Notes under the pieces: generated by a model
Told to the model about the DNA's origin: nothing
Databases searched by the model: none
What the model saw: only the letters and a program-made list of their open reading frames with translations
Assembly (NCBI RefSeq): GCF_024723255.1
Contig: NZ_JANIAC010000001.1
Location: 635,548 to 699,547, forward strand
Source: Aestuariibaculum sp. M13
GTDB taxonomy: Bacteria; Bacteroidota; Bacteroidia; Flavobacteriales; Flavobacteriaceae
Length of the DNA: 64,000 bases
Reading direction: 5' to 3'
Made by a program: the position numbers and the translations under genes
Shown: positions 37,432 to 47,106 of the stretch, one piece after another
How positions within the stretch are numbered: position 1 is the stretch's first letter
How the letters are laid out: every line of letters starts with the position of its first letter

Positions 37432-38121
37432 TTACTTTTCTCCTTTTCTATCCATTGATTTTGTGAGTGCCGCAGAAATAATAGCCGTCGGAATGGCAAT
37501 TATTCCAAGGCCTATCATTAAAATAAAAAAGGTAAAAATACGTCCACCAACCGTTATAGGATATACATCGCCATACCCAACGGTTGTTAAAGTAATAACA
37601 GCCCACCAAAGACTGTCAAATACAGATGAAAAATATTCAGGTTGTTGTTCATGCTCGAAATAATAAATACCGACCGCCGAAAAGAATATTAAAATAAGGG
37701 TAGCAAAAATAAATAGTAAAATTTCTTCCTTCGCCGACTTAATGGCTCTTACAAAATGATGTATAGCCTTACTGTAACGTATTAGCTTTAATATCCGGAA
37801 TACACTAAGAAAACGCAATGCTCTTAAAGCACGTAAATCGACGCCAATAGAAAGATAAAAAGGCAGAATAGCCAGCAAGTCTATAAGTCCAAAAAAACTA
37901 AAAATAAATTTAAACTTATGTCTGGCTAAATAAATTCTAAGAAAATATTCAATTGTAAAAACTGCTACAATAAAAAGATCTACATAATGCAGAACCTTTC
38001 GGGTATGCGGTTTTAAATCTGGAATGGTTTCAATTGAAAAAATGATTATCGATATCAAAATCAACAGTTGAATAAATAACGCATAGAATTTACTTCTTTT
38101 GCTATTATTTATTTCAACCAT
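37432..38121 (-). CDS. Voltage-gated-type potassium channel (six-helix ion transporter)
   Basis: The 229-residue protein has six membrane segments and the K+ selectivity filter TLTTVGYGDVYP before the last helix. An S4-like helix is visible: RALRALRFLSVFRILKLIRY carries regularly spaced Arg. It should conduct K+ across the inner membrane. I take the ATG at 38121; a GTG at 38142 would add seven residues. It follows obgE closely (about 30 bp) and may be co-transcribed with it. Confidence 0.87.
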   Translation of the reverse strand: MVEINNSKRSKFYALFIQLLILISIIIFSIETIPDLKPHTRKVLHYVDLFIVAVFTIEYFLRIYLARHKFKFIFSFFGLIDLLAILPFYLSIGVDLRALRALRFLSVFRILKLIRYSKAIHHFVRAIKSAKEEILLFIFATLILIFFSAVGIYYFEHEQQPEYFSSVFDSLWWAVITLTTVGYGDVYPITVGGRIFTFFILMIGLGIIAIPTAIISAALTKSMDRKGEK

Positions 38122-38152
38122 ATTTTTGATATGATGTCTCACTATTCATCAA

Positions 38153-39151
38153 TTAATCATTCAACATTTTCCAAAGCTTGTCTTTAAGTTCCTGAATACC
38201 TTGCTGTGCTACCGATGAAATAAACATATAAGGTATTGGTAATTCGTTGTCTAATTCCTCCTTTAATTCTGCTTTTAACTCATCATCCAGCATATCACAT
38301 TTTGATATGGCTATGATGCGCTCTTTGTCAAGCATTTCAGGATTGTAACGACGCAATTCGTCTAACAGAATATCGTACTGTTTTCTAATATCTTCAGCAT
38401 CTGCCGGAATTAAGAATAAAAGAATGGAGTTACGCTCAATGTGGCGTAAAAAGTAATGCCCTAAACCACGACCTTCAGCTGCTCCTTCTATAATTCCAGG
38501 AATATCAGCCATCACAAAGGTTTGATAATCGCGATATTTTACGATTCCTAAATTCGGTTTCAAGGTTGTAAACTCGTAATCTGCAATTTTTGGCTTTGCC
38601 GAGGTTACCACAGACAATAATGTTGACTTACCGGCATTAGGGAAACCTACCAATCCAACATCGGCAAGCACCTTAAGCTCCATGGTTACATATTTTTCCT
38701 CAAGAGGCATTCCAGGTTGTGCGTAACGAGGTGTCTGGTTTGTAGCACTTTTAAAATGCCAGTTTCCTAAACCTCCTTTTCCTCCTTGAGCTAATATTTT
38801 TTCTTGTCCGTCTTCGGTAATCTCAAAAAGAATTTCATTGCTTTCAGTATCACGAATTACCGTTCCTAATGGCACATCGATATACACATCTTCGCCATCG
38901 GCACCAAAACTACGTGCACTAGCACCATGCTCTCCATGACCGGCACGAATGTGTTTTTTAAACTTTAAATGCAGAAGGGTCCATAGGTTTGATTTTCCGC
39001 GAACGATAACATGACCTCCACGACCACCGTCTCCTCCATCGGGCCCACCTTTAGCTATATATTTTTCGCGATGTAAGTGTGCTGATCCTTTTCCTCCATT
39101 ACCCGAGCTCACATACATTTTTACATAATCAACGAAATTTCCTTCTGTCAT
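38153..39151 (-). CDS. obgE: GTPase Obg (CgtA)
   Basis: Obg is an essential GTPase tied to large-subunit assembly and the stringent response. The 332-residue protein has the Gly-rich N-terminal Obg domain, residues 1-160 ([20 protein letters not shown] and [19 protein letters not shown]), then the G domain with [21 protein letters not shown] and the ISKCD motif. It has no C-terminal extension, as is usual here. A hairpin and terminator separate it from the HPRT-adenylate kinase gene upstream. Confidence 0.96.
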   Translation of the reverse strand: MTEGNFVDYVKMYVSSGNGGKGSAHLHREKYIAKGGPDGGDGGRGGHVIVRGKSNLWTLLHLKFKKHIRAGHGEHGASARSFGADGEDVYIDVPLGTVIRDTESNEILFEITEDGQEKILAQGGKGGLGNWHFKSATNQTPRYAQPGMPLEEKYVTMELKVLADVGLVGFPNAGKSTLLSVVTSAKPKIADYEFTTLKPNLGIVKYRDYQTFVMADIPGIIEGAAEGRGLGHYFLRHIERNSILLFLIPADAEDIRKQYDILLDELRRYNPEMLDKERIIAISKCDMLDDELKAELKEELDNELPIPYMFISSVAQQGIQELKDKLWKMLND

Positions 39152-39210
39152 TGTTGTTTATTTTAATCTTCCACCACAGTGGATTTTCTATTAAATGCTA
39201 ATTCTATTTT

Positions 39211-39250
39211 AAAAAAACCATATCCTTAATACTTTAAAGATATGGTTTTT
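39211..39250 (-). terminator. Terminator between the HPRT-adenylate kinase fusion and obgE
   Basis: AAAAACCATATC (39213-39224) and GATATGGTTTTT (39239-39250) form a 12-bp stem with a 14-nt loop. On the minus strand the stem runs into seven T residues. It lies 29 bp after the stop codon of the fusion gene. Confidence 0.75.
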
Positions 39251-39278
39251 ATTGCTTTAAATCCTTACGGATTAAGAT

Positions 39279-40388
39279 TTATAAGTTATCTATAACGCTG
39301 CTTAAACGCTGAGTAATCTCTTCAATAGATCCTACACCATCTACACCAAAATATTTATTTTGAGCAGAATAGTAATCTTTTAAGATAGCTGTTTTGTTAT
39401 AATACTCAGTAATTCTATTTCTAATAATAGACTCGTCGGCATCATCGGCTCTTCCGCTGGTTTCACCTCTTTTTACTAAACGCTCTACTAAAATTTCATC
39501 CTCTACTTCAAGAGCTATCATAGCGCTAATTGCAGAGTCTTTGCTTTCCATCAACTTATCTAATGCTTCAGCCTGTGCACTTGTACGAGGGAACCCGTCG
39601 AAGATAAATCCATTAGCATCCGTATTTTTTTCTACTTCAGCTTCAAGCATATCAATAGTTACCTGATCAGGAACTAACTCACCTTTATCGATGTATGATT
39701 TTGCTAGCATTCCTAAAGCGGTTTCGTTTTTAATGTTGTATCTAAAAACGTCGCCAGTAGAAATATGTACCAACTTATACTTCTCTTTTAAAAATTCTGC
39801 TTGTGTTCCTTTACCAGCACCTGGAGGGCCAAATAGCACTAAATTTGTCATGTATTCTGTTTGTTTGATTTGATATATTTCGGGTAAGTTTCTTCCCAGT
39901 CCGTCGTAATCTAATCCATAGCCTACAATGAATTTATTAGGAATCTCTATACCTACATAATGAAGTTTGAAATCTTTTTTATAAGCTTCAGGTTTGTAAA
40001 ATAACGTGGCAATTTTTAAAGATTTTACCCTTTCATTCTTAAAAATACGGTGTACCTCGGCTAAAGTATTACCAGTATCGATAATATCTTCAAGGATAAC
40101 CACAGTACGTCCAGATAAATCTTGTGTTAAGCCAATAAGTCTTTGAATGTCTTCGGTAGACTTTACGCCTTCATAAGAGGCTAACTTAATAAATGTTACT
40201 TCACATGGTTTTTGATACTTCTTTACAAAATCGCTTACTACCATAAACGATCCATTTAAAATACCAATAAACACAGGAATTTCATCTCCAATATCTTTCG
40301 CTATCTCGCTTGCCATTCGCGTCATAGCCCGATCGATTTCTTCGGCAGAAATAAACGGTTTAAAAAATTTGTCGTGTAACTTTACCAC
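39279..40388 (-). CDS. Fused hypoxanthine phosphoribosyltransferase-adenylate kinase
   Basis: Two complete enzymes share one 369-residue chain. Residues 1-175 are a type I phosphoribosyltransferase with the PRPP motif VVILEDIIDTGNT at 96-108, which salvages hypoxanthine and guanine. Residues 180-369 are a short adenylate kinase: MTNLVLFGPPGAGKGTQAEF with the P-loop at 187-195, FDGFPRTSAQAEALD, and a short lid (RGETSGRADDADESIIRNR). No stop or frameshift separates them. Translation starts at GTG 40388; TAA lies in frame just upstream. The fusion couples nucleotide salvage to ADP formation in one protein. Confidence 0.93.
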   Translation of the reverse strand: MVKLHDKFFKPFISAEEIDRAMTRMASEIAKDIGDEIPVFIGILNGSFMVVSDFVKKYQKPCEVTFIKLASYEGVKSTEDIQRLIGLTQDLSGRTVVILEDIIDTGNTLAEVHRIFKNERVKSLKIATLFYKPEAYKKDFKLHYVGIEIPNKFIVGYGLDYDGLGRNLPEIYQIKQTEYMTNLVLFGPPGAGKGTQAEFLKEKYKLVHISTGDVFRYNIKNETALGMLAKSYIDKGELVPDQVTIDMLEAEVEKNTDANGFIFDGFPRTSAQAEALDKLMESKDSAISAMIALEVEDEILVERLVKRGETSGRADDADESIIRNRITEYYNKTAILKDYYSAQNKYFGVDGVGSIEEITQRLSSVIDNL

Positions 40389-40411
40389 TGAAACTTATTT
40401 TAATAAAGGTG

Positions 40412-40419
40412 CAAAGATA
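40412..40419 (-). promoter_or_regulatory. -7 box of the HPRT-adenylate kinase gene
   Basis: TATCTTTG on the minus strand is an exact TAnnTTTG match, 23 bp before the GTG start. No clear -33 element is visible at the usual spacing. Confidence 0.45.
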
Positions 40420-40483
40420 ATCAATAGATTAAGGAATCACCATTTTTTGATTTACGATTTAGATACTAATTAATATTTAAGTG

Positions 40484-40491
40484 TATTTTTG
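40484..40491 (+). promoter_or_regulatory. -7 box of purK-purE
   Basis: TATTTTTG matches TAnnTTTG exactly, 50 bp before the purK ATG. A leader of about 45 nt would follow. I see no purine-riboswitch-like structure in it. Confidence 0.45.
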
Positions 40492-40541
40492 CATCATATT
40501 TTGTCGGTTAGACAATTTAATTTCATTTTTAAAGATAAACA

Positions 40542-41696
40542 ATGAACTATTTTTCTTCAAATTTTAAACTAGGTATTCTTGGTGGCGGACAATTAGGTAA
40601 AATGCTTCTTAACGATACCAGAAAGTTTGACATATATACTTGTGTATTAGATTCAAGTAACGAAGCGCCTTGTAAAATTGCAAGCAACGAATTTCATTTA
40701 GGTGATTTAATGGATTATGATGCCGTTTACAATTTTGGTAAACAGGTTGATGTATTAACTATTGAAATTGAAAACGTTAACGTTGATGCTTTAGAAGCCC
40801 TTGAAAAAGAAGGTATCAAAGTATATCCGGCATCTAAAACCCTTAGAACTATTCAAAACAAGGCGAGACAAAAATTGTTTTATAAAGACAATAATTTACC
40901 AACCTCTCCTTTTACGCGTTTTGCTTATACTTCTGAAGTAAAAGAAGCTATCGACCATGGTAGTTTAACTGTGCCTTTCGTCTGGAAATCAGCTCAGTTT
41001 GGTTACGACGGACAAGGGGTGAAAATTGTAAAATCGGTTTCAGATTTAGAAGGTTTACCAAATGTGGAATGTATTGCTGAAGAATTAGTTCCTTTTAAAA
41101 ATGAATTGGCAGTAATTGTGGCTCGCACACCTTCTGGAGAAAGCAAAAATTTTCCAGTGGTTGAAATGGAATTCCACCCGGAAGCTAATCAGGTAGAATA
41201 CGTTATTTGTCCTGCAAGAATACCGGAAGACGTAGCGCAAAAAGCGATTGATGTCGCTTTAAAAACTTCGGAAGCTTTTAACCACGTTGGTTTATTAGCC
41301 GTTGAAATGTTTCAGACGCATGATGATAACATTTTAATTAACGAAGTGGCTCCCAGACCTCACAACTCAGGACACCAGTCTATCGAAGCAAGTTATACCT
41401 CGCAATTCGAACAACACTTAAGAGCCATTTTAGATTTACCTCTTGGACGTACCGACAGTAAAGTTGGTGGTGTTATGGTAAACTTAGTAGGTGCTGAAGG
41501 TTACAGCGGAAATGTAGTTTATGAAAACATTTCGACTATTATGGGCTTAGATGGCGTTACACCACATATTTATGGTAAAAAGCAAACGCGTCCATTTAGA
41601 AAAATGGGACACGTTACTATTGTTGACCAAGACATCAATCAAGCTCGAAAAATTGCTGAAGAAGTAAAATCAACCATAAAAGTGATTAGCGAATAA
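40542..41696 (+). CDS. purK: N5-carboxyaminoimidazole ribonucleotide synthase
   Basis: PurK carboxylates AIR to N5-CAIR with ATP and bicarbonate in purine synthesis. The 384-residue ATP-grasp protein starts with the nucleotide-fold motif LGILGGGQLGKML. The central ATP-grasp part includes PFVWKSAQFGYDGQGVKIV and the C-terminal metal-binding motif INEVAPRPHNSGHQSIEA. It is followed 45 bp later by purE, the next step, so the two form an operon. Confidence 0.97.
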   Translation: MNYFSSNFKLGILGGGQLGKMLLNDTRKFDIYTCVLDSSNEAPCKIASNEFHLGDLMDYDAVYNFGKQVDVLTIEIENVNVDALEALEKEGIKVYPASKTLRTIQNKARQKLFYKDNNLPTSPFTRFAYTSEVKEAIDHGSLTVPFVWKSAQFGYDGQGVKIVKSVSDLEGLPNVECIAEELVPFKNELAVIVARTPSGESKNFPVVEMEFHPEANQVEYVICPARIPEDVAQKAIDVALKTSEAFNHVGLLAVEMFQTHDDNILINEVAPRPHNSGHQSIEASYTSQFEQHLRAILDLPLGRTDSKVGGVMVNLVGAEGYSGNVVYENISTIMGLDGVTPHIYGKKQTRPFRKMGHVTIVDQDINQARKIAEEVKSTIKVISE

Positions 41697-41741
41697 ACGC
41701 TTAATCAAAATTTAAAGACAAAAACATAAATTAAAATATAG

Positions 41742-42221
41742 ATGAATAAAGTAGGAATCATCATGGGAAGCAAAAGCGATTTGCCGGTAATGCAAGACGC
41801 TGTAGACATTTTAAAAGATTTCAATATTGAAGTTGAAGTAGATATCGTGTCTGCTCACAGAACTCCTGAAAAATTATTCGACTATGGTAAAAATGCGCAT
41901 ACTCGCGGTATTGGAGTAATTATCGCTGGTGCCGGTGGTGCAGCCCACTTACCTGGTATGATCGCATCTTTATCACCGCTACCGGTTATTGGTGTCCCTG
42001 TAAAAAGCAGCAACTCTATAGACGGTTGGGATTCTGTATTATCTATTTTACAAATGCCCGGTGGTGTGCCTGTAGCAACGGTTGCATTAAACGGTGCTAA
42101 AAATGCCGGAATTTTAGCTGCGCAAATAATAGGTTCTGCAGACGAAGCGGTTTTAAACAAAATTGTAGACTACAAAGAAAGCTTAAAGCAAAAAGTTTAC
42201 GAGTCAGCAAAAGGCTTATAA
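41742..42221 (+). CDS. purE: N5-CAIR mutase
   Basis: PurE (class I) moves the carboxylate of N5-CAIR to carbon to form CAIR. The 159-residue protein has the signatures IIMGSKSDLPVMQDAVDIL, VSAHRTPEKLFDYGKNA with the catalytic His, and AGAGGAAHLPGMIASLSPLP. The length and the presence of purK directly upstream fit the class I enzyme that depends on PurK. A hairpin terminator follows. Confidence 0.97.
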   Translation: MNKVGIIMGSKSDLPVMQDAVDILKDFNIEVEVDIVSAHRTPEKLFDYGKNAHTRGIGVIIAGAGGAAHLPGMIASLSPLPVIGVPVKSSNSIDGWDSVLSILQMPGGVPVATVALNGAKNAGILAAQIIGSADEAVLNKIVDYKESLKQKVYESAKGL

Positions 42222-42227
42222 ATCAAA

Positions 42228-42251
42228 AAACCCCGAAGAGATTCGGGGTTT
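42228..42251 (+). terminator. Hairpin terminator after purE
   Basis: AAACCCCGAA and TTCGGGGTTT form a 10-bp stem with a GAGA loop, seven bases after the stop codon. The T-run after the stem is short, so termination may be partial. Confidence 0.7.
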
Positions 42252-42371
42252 AGTGCTATTAAGAATAATTCATTTGAGTTAGTCACTCTTTCAATTGAAC
42301 TGCGCCAAATCTACAAAAATTATACTATGTATGCATAATATATTTTTTGTTTTAACATATTTATTATTAAA

Positions 42372-44408
42372 ATGATAAACATCCTATTAAAAAAATTTCA
42401 AACTCCTTTTAATACTGCGCCATTTTCACAAATCAACAATAGTGATTTTCCTCCGGCGATAAAAGAAGGGATTGAAAACGCAAAAGCAGAGATAGACGCT
42501 ATTACTAACAATCCGGAAGCACCAACGTTTCAAAACACCATCGAAGCTTTAGATTTTTCAGGAGAACAGTTAGACCGTGTGTCGAGTATATTTTTCAATT
42601 TGAATTCTGCTGAGACTAACGATGAGATTCAGAAAATAGCACAGGAAGTATCTCCCCTGTTATCCGAATTCAGTAATGACATTACCTTAAACGAAGCGCT
42701 TTTTAAACGCGTAAAAGCTGTTTACGATGAAAAGGGCACATTAGATTTAACAACCGAACAAGCCACCCTTTTAGATAAAAAATATAAAAGCTTTTCAAGA
42801 AATGGTGCCAATCTTACTGATGACAAAAAGCAACAACTCCGTAAAATTGACAAAGAATTAAGTAAGCTAAAATTAACATTCGGTGAGAATGTTTTAGCCG
42901 AAACCAATAAATATGAGCTTCATATTACAAATGAAGACGATTTAGCAGGTTTACCTGAAGGCGCTAAAGAAGCTGCTGCTCAATTAGCAGAAAGCAAAGG
43001 CAAAGACGGTTGGTTAATCACTTTAGATTATCCGAGCTATATTCCGTTTATGACTTACGCCGATAATCGCGAATTACGTAAAACCATAGCCATTGCCTTT
43101 GGCGCAAAATCGTTTCAAAACGACGAATTAGATAATCAAGAGATTGTTTTAAACATCGTAAAATTACGTCATGAGCGCGCGAATCTTTTAGGATACAAAA
43201 CCCACGCACATTTCGTGCTGGAAGAACGTATGGCTAAAAACCCGGAAACCGTTCAAACCTTCTTAAACGATATTCTTGAAAAAGCAAAACCTTCCGCTCA
43301 AGACGAGTTTGCGAATCTTGAACAATTCGCCAAAGATTTAGATGGTATCGATCAGCTTCAAAAATGGGATTCGGCGTATTATTCAGAAAAATTGAAACAG
43401 AAATTATTCAATTTAGATGATGAAAAACTAAAACCATATTTCAAATTAGAAAACGTTATTAATGGTGCGTTTACGGTTGCCGAAAAACTTTTCGGTTTAC
43501 AATTTGAAGAAATAAACACCATCGACAAATACCACAACGATGTACTAACCTATAAAGTAACTAATACCAACGGTGACTACATTTCTATACTTTACGCCGA
43601 CTTTTTCCCGAGACCAGGAAAACGTAACGGTGCATGGATGACCTCTTACAAACCACAATATGTAAAAGACGGCGAAAACAGTCGTCCTCATATTTCAATC
43701 GTTTGTAATTTCACAAAGCCAACCAAAAGCAAACCGTCGTTATTAACATTTAACGAGGTAACCACTTTATTCCACGAATTTGGTCATGCCCTACACGGCA
43801 TGTTAGCCAACACGACTTACCCTAGCCTTTCCGGAACCAGCGTATTCTGGGATTTTGTAGAGTTGCCAAGTCAGGTAATGGAAAACTGGTGTTACGAAAA
43901 AGAAGCTCTTGAATTATTCGCTACGCATTACGAAACAGGTGAAGTGATTCCTATGGAACTGGTTGAAAAAATTAAGGAATCTGCAACCTTTCACGAAGGC
44001 ATGCAAACCTTACGCCAATTAAGTTTTGGTTTATTAGATATGAGCTGGCATGGTAGTGATTCGCCAGAACAAATTACTTCAGTAAAAGATTTCGAAACTA
44101 ATGCTTTTGAAAACACGAAACTATATCCTGATGTTGCCGAAAATTGTATGAGCACCTCATTCTCTCATATTTTCCAAGGCGGATATAGTTCAGGCTACTA
44201 TAGCTACAAATGGGCTGAAGTTTTAGATGCAGATGCTTTCGAATATTTTAAAGAAGAAGGTATTTTTAATGCAGAAGTCTCTCAAAAATTTAAAGATAAT
44301 GTGCTATCTCAGGGTGGTACAGAAGACCCGATGACTTTATATAAACGCTTCCGCGGAAAAGAACCGCAACCAGAAGCGTTATTAAGACGTGCGGGATTGA
44401 TAAAATAA
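42372..44408 (+). CDS. M3-family metallopeptidase (oligopeptidase A / Dcp type)
   Basis: The 678-residue zinc peptidase has the active-site motif FHEFGHALHGM with His468, Glu469 and His472, and the downstream ligand Glu in FWDFVELPSQVMENW. The N-terminal KKFQTPFNTAPFSQI and the C-terminal QGGYSSGYYSYKWAEVLDAD are typical. There is no signal peptide, so it acts in the cytoplasm, degrading short peptides. I cannot decide between oligopeptidase A and peptidyl-dipeptidase Dcp from the sequence alone. Confidence 0.9.
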   Translation: MINILLKKFQTPFNTAPFSQINNSDFPPAIKEGIENAKAEIDAITNNPEAPTFQNTIEALDFSGEQLDRVSSIFFNLNSAETNDEIQKIAQEVSPLLSEFSNDITLNEALFKRVKAVYDEKGTLDLTTEQATLLDKKYKSFSRNGANLTDDKKQQLRKIDKELSKLKLTFGENVLAETNKYELHITNEDDLAGLPEGAKEAAAQLAESKGKDGWLITLDYPSYIPFMTYADNRELRKTIAIAFGAKSFQNDELDNQEIVLNIVKLRHERANLLGYKTHAHFVLEERMAKNPETVQTFLNDILEKAKPSAQDEFANLEQFAKDLDGIDQLQKWDSAYYSEKLKQKLFNLDDEKLKPYFKLENVINGAFTVAEKLFGLQFEEINTIDKYHNDVLTYKVTNTNGDYISILYADFFPRPGKRNGAWMTSYKPQYVKDGENSRPHISIVCNFTKPTKSKPSLLTFNEVTTLFHEFGHALHGMLANTTYPSLSGTSVFWDFVELPSQVMENWCYEKEALELFATHYETGEVIPMELVEKIKESATFHEGMQTLRQLSFGLLDMSWHGSDSPEQITSVKDFETNAFENTKLYPDVAENCMSTSFSHIFQGGYSSGYYSYKWAEVLDADAFEYFKEEGIFNAEVSQKFKDNVLSQGGTEDPMTLYKRFRGKEPQPEALLRRAGLIK

Positions 44409-44416
44409 AAAACTAA

Positions 44417-44470
44417 GGTTTCCGCTTGATTGAATAACTCAATTTTCAGTTAAGCGGAAATCATTTTTTT
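44417..44470 (+). terminator. Terminator of the M3 peptidase gene, overlapping the AraC-type gene tail
   Basis: TTTCCGCTT (44419-44427) and AAGCGGAAA (44452-44460) form a 9-bp stem, extended by G-T and G-C pairs, followed by CA and seven T. Its right arm codes for the last residues of the convergent regulator, so the two 3' ends overlap. Confidence 0.65.
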
Positions 44471-45367
44471 AAACTGCTGCGGTGTCATCATCTCCATCTT
44501 TTTAAACTGTCTGTTGAAATAACTGGCATTGTTAAATCCAGATTTAAAGGCAATTTCAGACATTCTAAAATCTTTAGCTTCCTTAATCAATTTCTTTGAA
44601 AATTTAATTTTTTCAGAATTAATATAATCTATTGGAGACACACCTAAGGTATTTTTAAACTTCTTATGAAAATGCGACGTGCTCATATAAGCTTTCTCTG
44701 CCAATAAATCTACCGTAATATCTTTATTGGTTAAATTCTCTTTTATAAACTTAATGACGGTACCAATTCGGGTATCGCTAAACGCCTGATTTGGATCATC
44801 AATAATTAAAGCTTTTGCTTTGGTTTGCAGTAACCTAATAATTAGCTCCTGAATCATTAAATCTAACAGCGCATCCTTAGATTTACTATTATTAAGAAAG
44901 GTGGATGTTAATCGCTCTATTAAATGATTTACATCCTGATGATTGGTTAAATGTGAGGTATTCTTATCTAAATTCCAGTTATTATTTTCGTTTTCAATAG
45001 CAACTTCGTAATTAAACTTTTCAACCACCTCATTAATTTTATCGGTATCAATACCTAAAGCCAGACATTGGGTTGGGTCATTTTCGGTTGCTAACGGAAA
45101 GTCAATAACCATTTCTTTTCTTGTTGGCATCACTACCGATTCGCCCGGAAAAAATTCAAAAGCTTCTAAACCATCAATATGCATAACTTTTTTTCCAGTA
45201 AGCATACTTGCTATCACCGGAAAATCGAAAATCAAGGACACTTTTTCGGCATACTGGTGAGTTTCAAAAATATTAAGCTCGGCGTATGCAGCACTATAGG
45301 TGGTTCTATTTTCTACTAAAGTAGATAGTTTTCTGTGACTTCTGTGGTGGTTTAATAACTGTCTCAT
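44450..45367 (-). CDS. AraC-family transcriptional regulator
   Basis: The 305-residue protein has an N-terminal effector domain of the AraC_N type (AYAELNIFETHQYAEKVSLI and FFPGESVVMPTRKEMVIDFP) and a C-terminal double helix-turn-helix: VDLLAEKAYMSTSHFHKKFK with SPIDYINSEK, then EIAFKSGFNNASYFNRQFKK. The ATG at 45367 is preferred over a TTG at 45373. It is divergent from the aldehyde dehydrogenase gene, and two direct repeats in the shared promoter region are a likely binding site. Regulation of the dehydrogenase is inferred from context. Confidence 0.9.
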   Translation of the reverse strand: MRQLLNHHRSHRKLSTLVENRTTYSAAYAELNIFETHQYAEKVSLIFDFPVIASMLTGKKVMHIDGLEAFEFFPGESVVMPTRKEMVIDFPLATENDPTQCLALGIDTDKINEVVEKFNYEVAIENENNNWNLDKNTSHLTNHQDVNHLIERLTSTFLNNSKSKDALLDLMIQELIIRLLQTKAKALIIDDPNQAFSDTRIGTVIKFIKENLTNKDITVDLLAEKAYMSTSHFHKKFKNTLGVSPIDYINSEKIKFSKKLIKEAKDFRMSEIAFKSGFNNASYFNRQFKKMEMMTPQQFKKMISA

Positions 45368-45414
45368 AATCAATAGTACAAAAAAATAGCTTTAAAAACT
45401 GGAAATGATAGATA

Positions 45415-45448
45415 TGTTCAAAATAATAATATTTCTGTTCAAGATAAT
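45415..45448. promoter_or_regulatory. Candidate AraC-type operator: two 13-bp direct repeats, 21 bp apart
   Basis: TGTTCAAAATAAT (45415-45427) and TGTTCAAGATAAT (45436-45448) differ at one base and start exactly 21 bp apart, two turns of the helix. This is the half-site layout used by AraC itself. They lie between the regulator and the aldehyde dehydrogenase, about 90 bp before the latter. Confidence 0.6.
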
Positions 45449-45539
45449 CAGAAAACGACAATATAACTTTATAAAAACTAAACTTTAACTAAAATACCAA
45501 CCATATTTTTAAACATTTAATAATTAAACTAAATAAAAA

Positions 45540-47039
45540 ATGAGTTATTCCAAACCTAAATTTAAAGACACGTATTACAATTTTATAAACGGAAAATTTG
45601 TGCCTCCTGTTGGTGGTGAATACTTTGAAAACACCTCTCCCATAGACAATAGCTTGATAGCAAAATACCCACGTTCGCAAAAAGAAGATGTAGAATTAGC
45701 CTTAGATGCTGCCAACGCCGCTAAAGAATCATGGGGAAATACCTCAGCAACCGAACGTGCTACGTTATTAAATAAAGTCGCTGATATTATTCAGGAAAAC
45801 TTAGAAGAATTCGCATTGGTAGAAACCTGCGATAACGGAAAACCTATACGCGAAACCTTAAATGCCGATGTGCCTTTATCTGTAGACCACTGGCGTTATT
45901 TTGCTGCTTGTATCCGCGCAGAAGAAGGTAGTGCCACCGAACTCGATGCCAACACCTTGTCCATGAATATTAAAGAACCTTTAGGTGTCGTCGGACAAAT
46001 CATTCCATGGAACTTCCCATTGTTAATGTTATCGTGGAAATTACCTCCTGCATTAGCAACCGGAAATTGCGTGGTTTTAAAACCTGCTGAACAAACACCT
46101 TCATCGGCAACATTACTAATGGAAAAGATAGCCGATGTTTTTCCTCCTGGGGTTATTAACGTAGTTCACGGTTTTGGCCCTGAAGCCGGAAAACCATTGG
46201 CCTCAAGTCCTAAAGTGGATAAAGTAGCCTTTACTGGCGAAACGACTACCGGACAATTGATTATGCAGTACGCGTCGAAAAACTTAAATCCCGTAACCAT
46301 GGAACTGGGGGGTAAATCACCCAATATATTCTTCAATTCGGTAATGGATGCCGATGATGCCTACCTGGATAAAGCCATTGAAGGCGCCGTACTTTTTGCT
46401 TTTAATCAAGGGGAAGTTTGTACCTGTCCGTCGCGTTTATTGGTTCAGGAAGATATTTACGACTCTTTTATGGAACGTGTTATTGCCAGAACCAATGCCA
46501 TTATTCAGGATAATCCATACGATGTTAATACCATGGTTGGGGCACAAGCTTCGAATGACCAATATGAAAAAATTCAATCGTATTTAAAAATTGGTATTGA
46601 AGAAGGCGCAAAAGTATTAGCTGGAGGCGAAGCCAATAAACTTAGTGGCAATTTAGCTAATGGATTCTATATAAAACCAACCATTCTGGAAGGTCATAAC
46701 AAAATGCGTGTGTTTCAGGAAGAAATTTTTGGTCCCGTAGTTTGTGTTACAAAATTTAAAGATGAAGCTGAAGCTTTAGAAATTGCCAACGACACACTTT
46801 ACGGTTTAGGTGCTGGTGTCTGGACACGCGATGCACATCAACTCTATCAAATTCCGAGAGCCATTAAAGCTGGACGTGTTTGGGTAAATTGTTACCATGC
46901 CTATCCGGCACATGCGCCTTTTGGAGGGTATAAAAAATCAGGATTTGGCCGAGAAAACCACGTGATGATGCTCAATTATTACCGCCAGACCAAAAACATG
47001 TTAATCTCTTACGATAAAAATAAGTTAGGATTTTTTTAA
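45540..47039 (+). CDS. NAD-dependent aldehyde dehydrogenase (AldB/ExaC type)
   Basis: The 499-residue enzyme oxidises aldehydes, in this subfamily mainly acetaldehyde, to acids. The Rossmann part includes [20 protein letters not shown], the catalytic Glu is in MELGGKSPN, and the catalytic Cys in [13 protein letters not shown], where a second Cys follows two positions later as in AldB. The C-terminus has [15 protein letters not shown]. It heads an operon with the DUF779 gene and is divergent from an AraC-type regulator. Confidence 0.93.
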   Translation: MSYSKPKFKDTYYNFINGKFVPPVGGEYFENTSPIDNSLIAKYPRSQKEDVELALDAANAAKESWGNTSATERATLLNKVADIIQENLEEFALVETCDNGKPIRETLNADVPLSVDHWRYFAACIRAEEGSATELDANTLSMNIKEPLGVVGQIIPWNFPLLMLSWKLPPALATGNCVVLKPAEQTPSSATLLMEKIADVFPPGVINVVHGFGPEAGKPLASSPKVDKVAFTGETTTGQLIMQYASKNLNPVTMELGGKSPNIFFNSVMDADDAYLDKAIEGAVLFAFNQGEVCTCPSRLLVQEDIYDSFMERVIARTNAIIQDNPYDVNTMVGAQASNDQYEKIQSYLKIGIEEGAKVLAGGEANKLSGNLANGFYIKPTILEGHNKMRVFQEEIFGPVVCVTKFKDEAEALEIANDTLYGLGAGVWTRDAHQLYQIPRAIKAGRVWVNCYHAYPAHAPFGGYKKSGFGRENHVMMLNYYRQTKNMLISYDKNKLGFF

Positions 47040-47106
47040 TAGGGTGACTACCTTAATGCAGAGGTCGGATTATTGCTCGATTCGGCCTCTCATTAATTCT
47101 ATTATT

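Noticed and set aside
39170-39183. TCCAC-CACA-GTGGA hairpin in the obgE leader
   Set aside because: A 5-bp stem without conservation data or T-tract; too weak to name.
40389-40541. Possible purine riboswitch before purK or the HPRT fusion gene
   Set aside because: No three-way junction with the expected loops could be found; the region has only promoter boxes.
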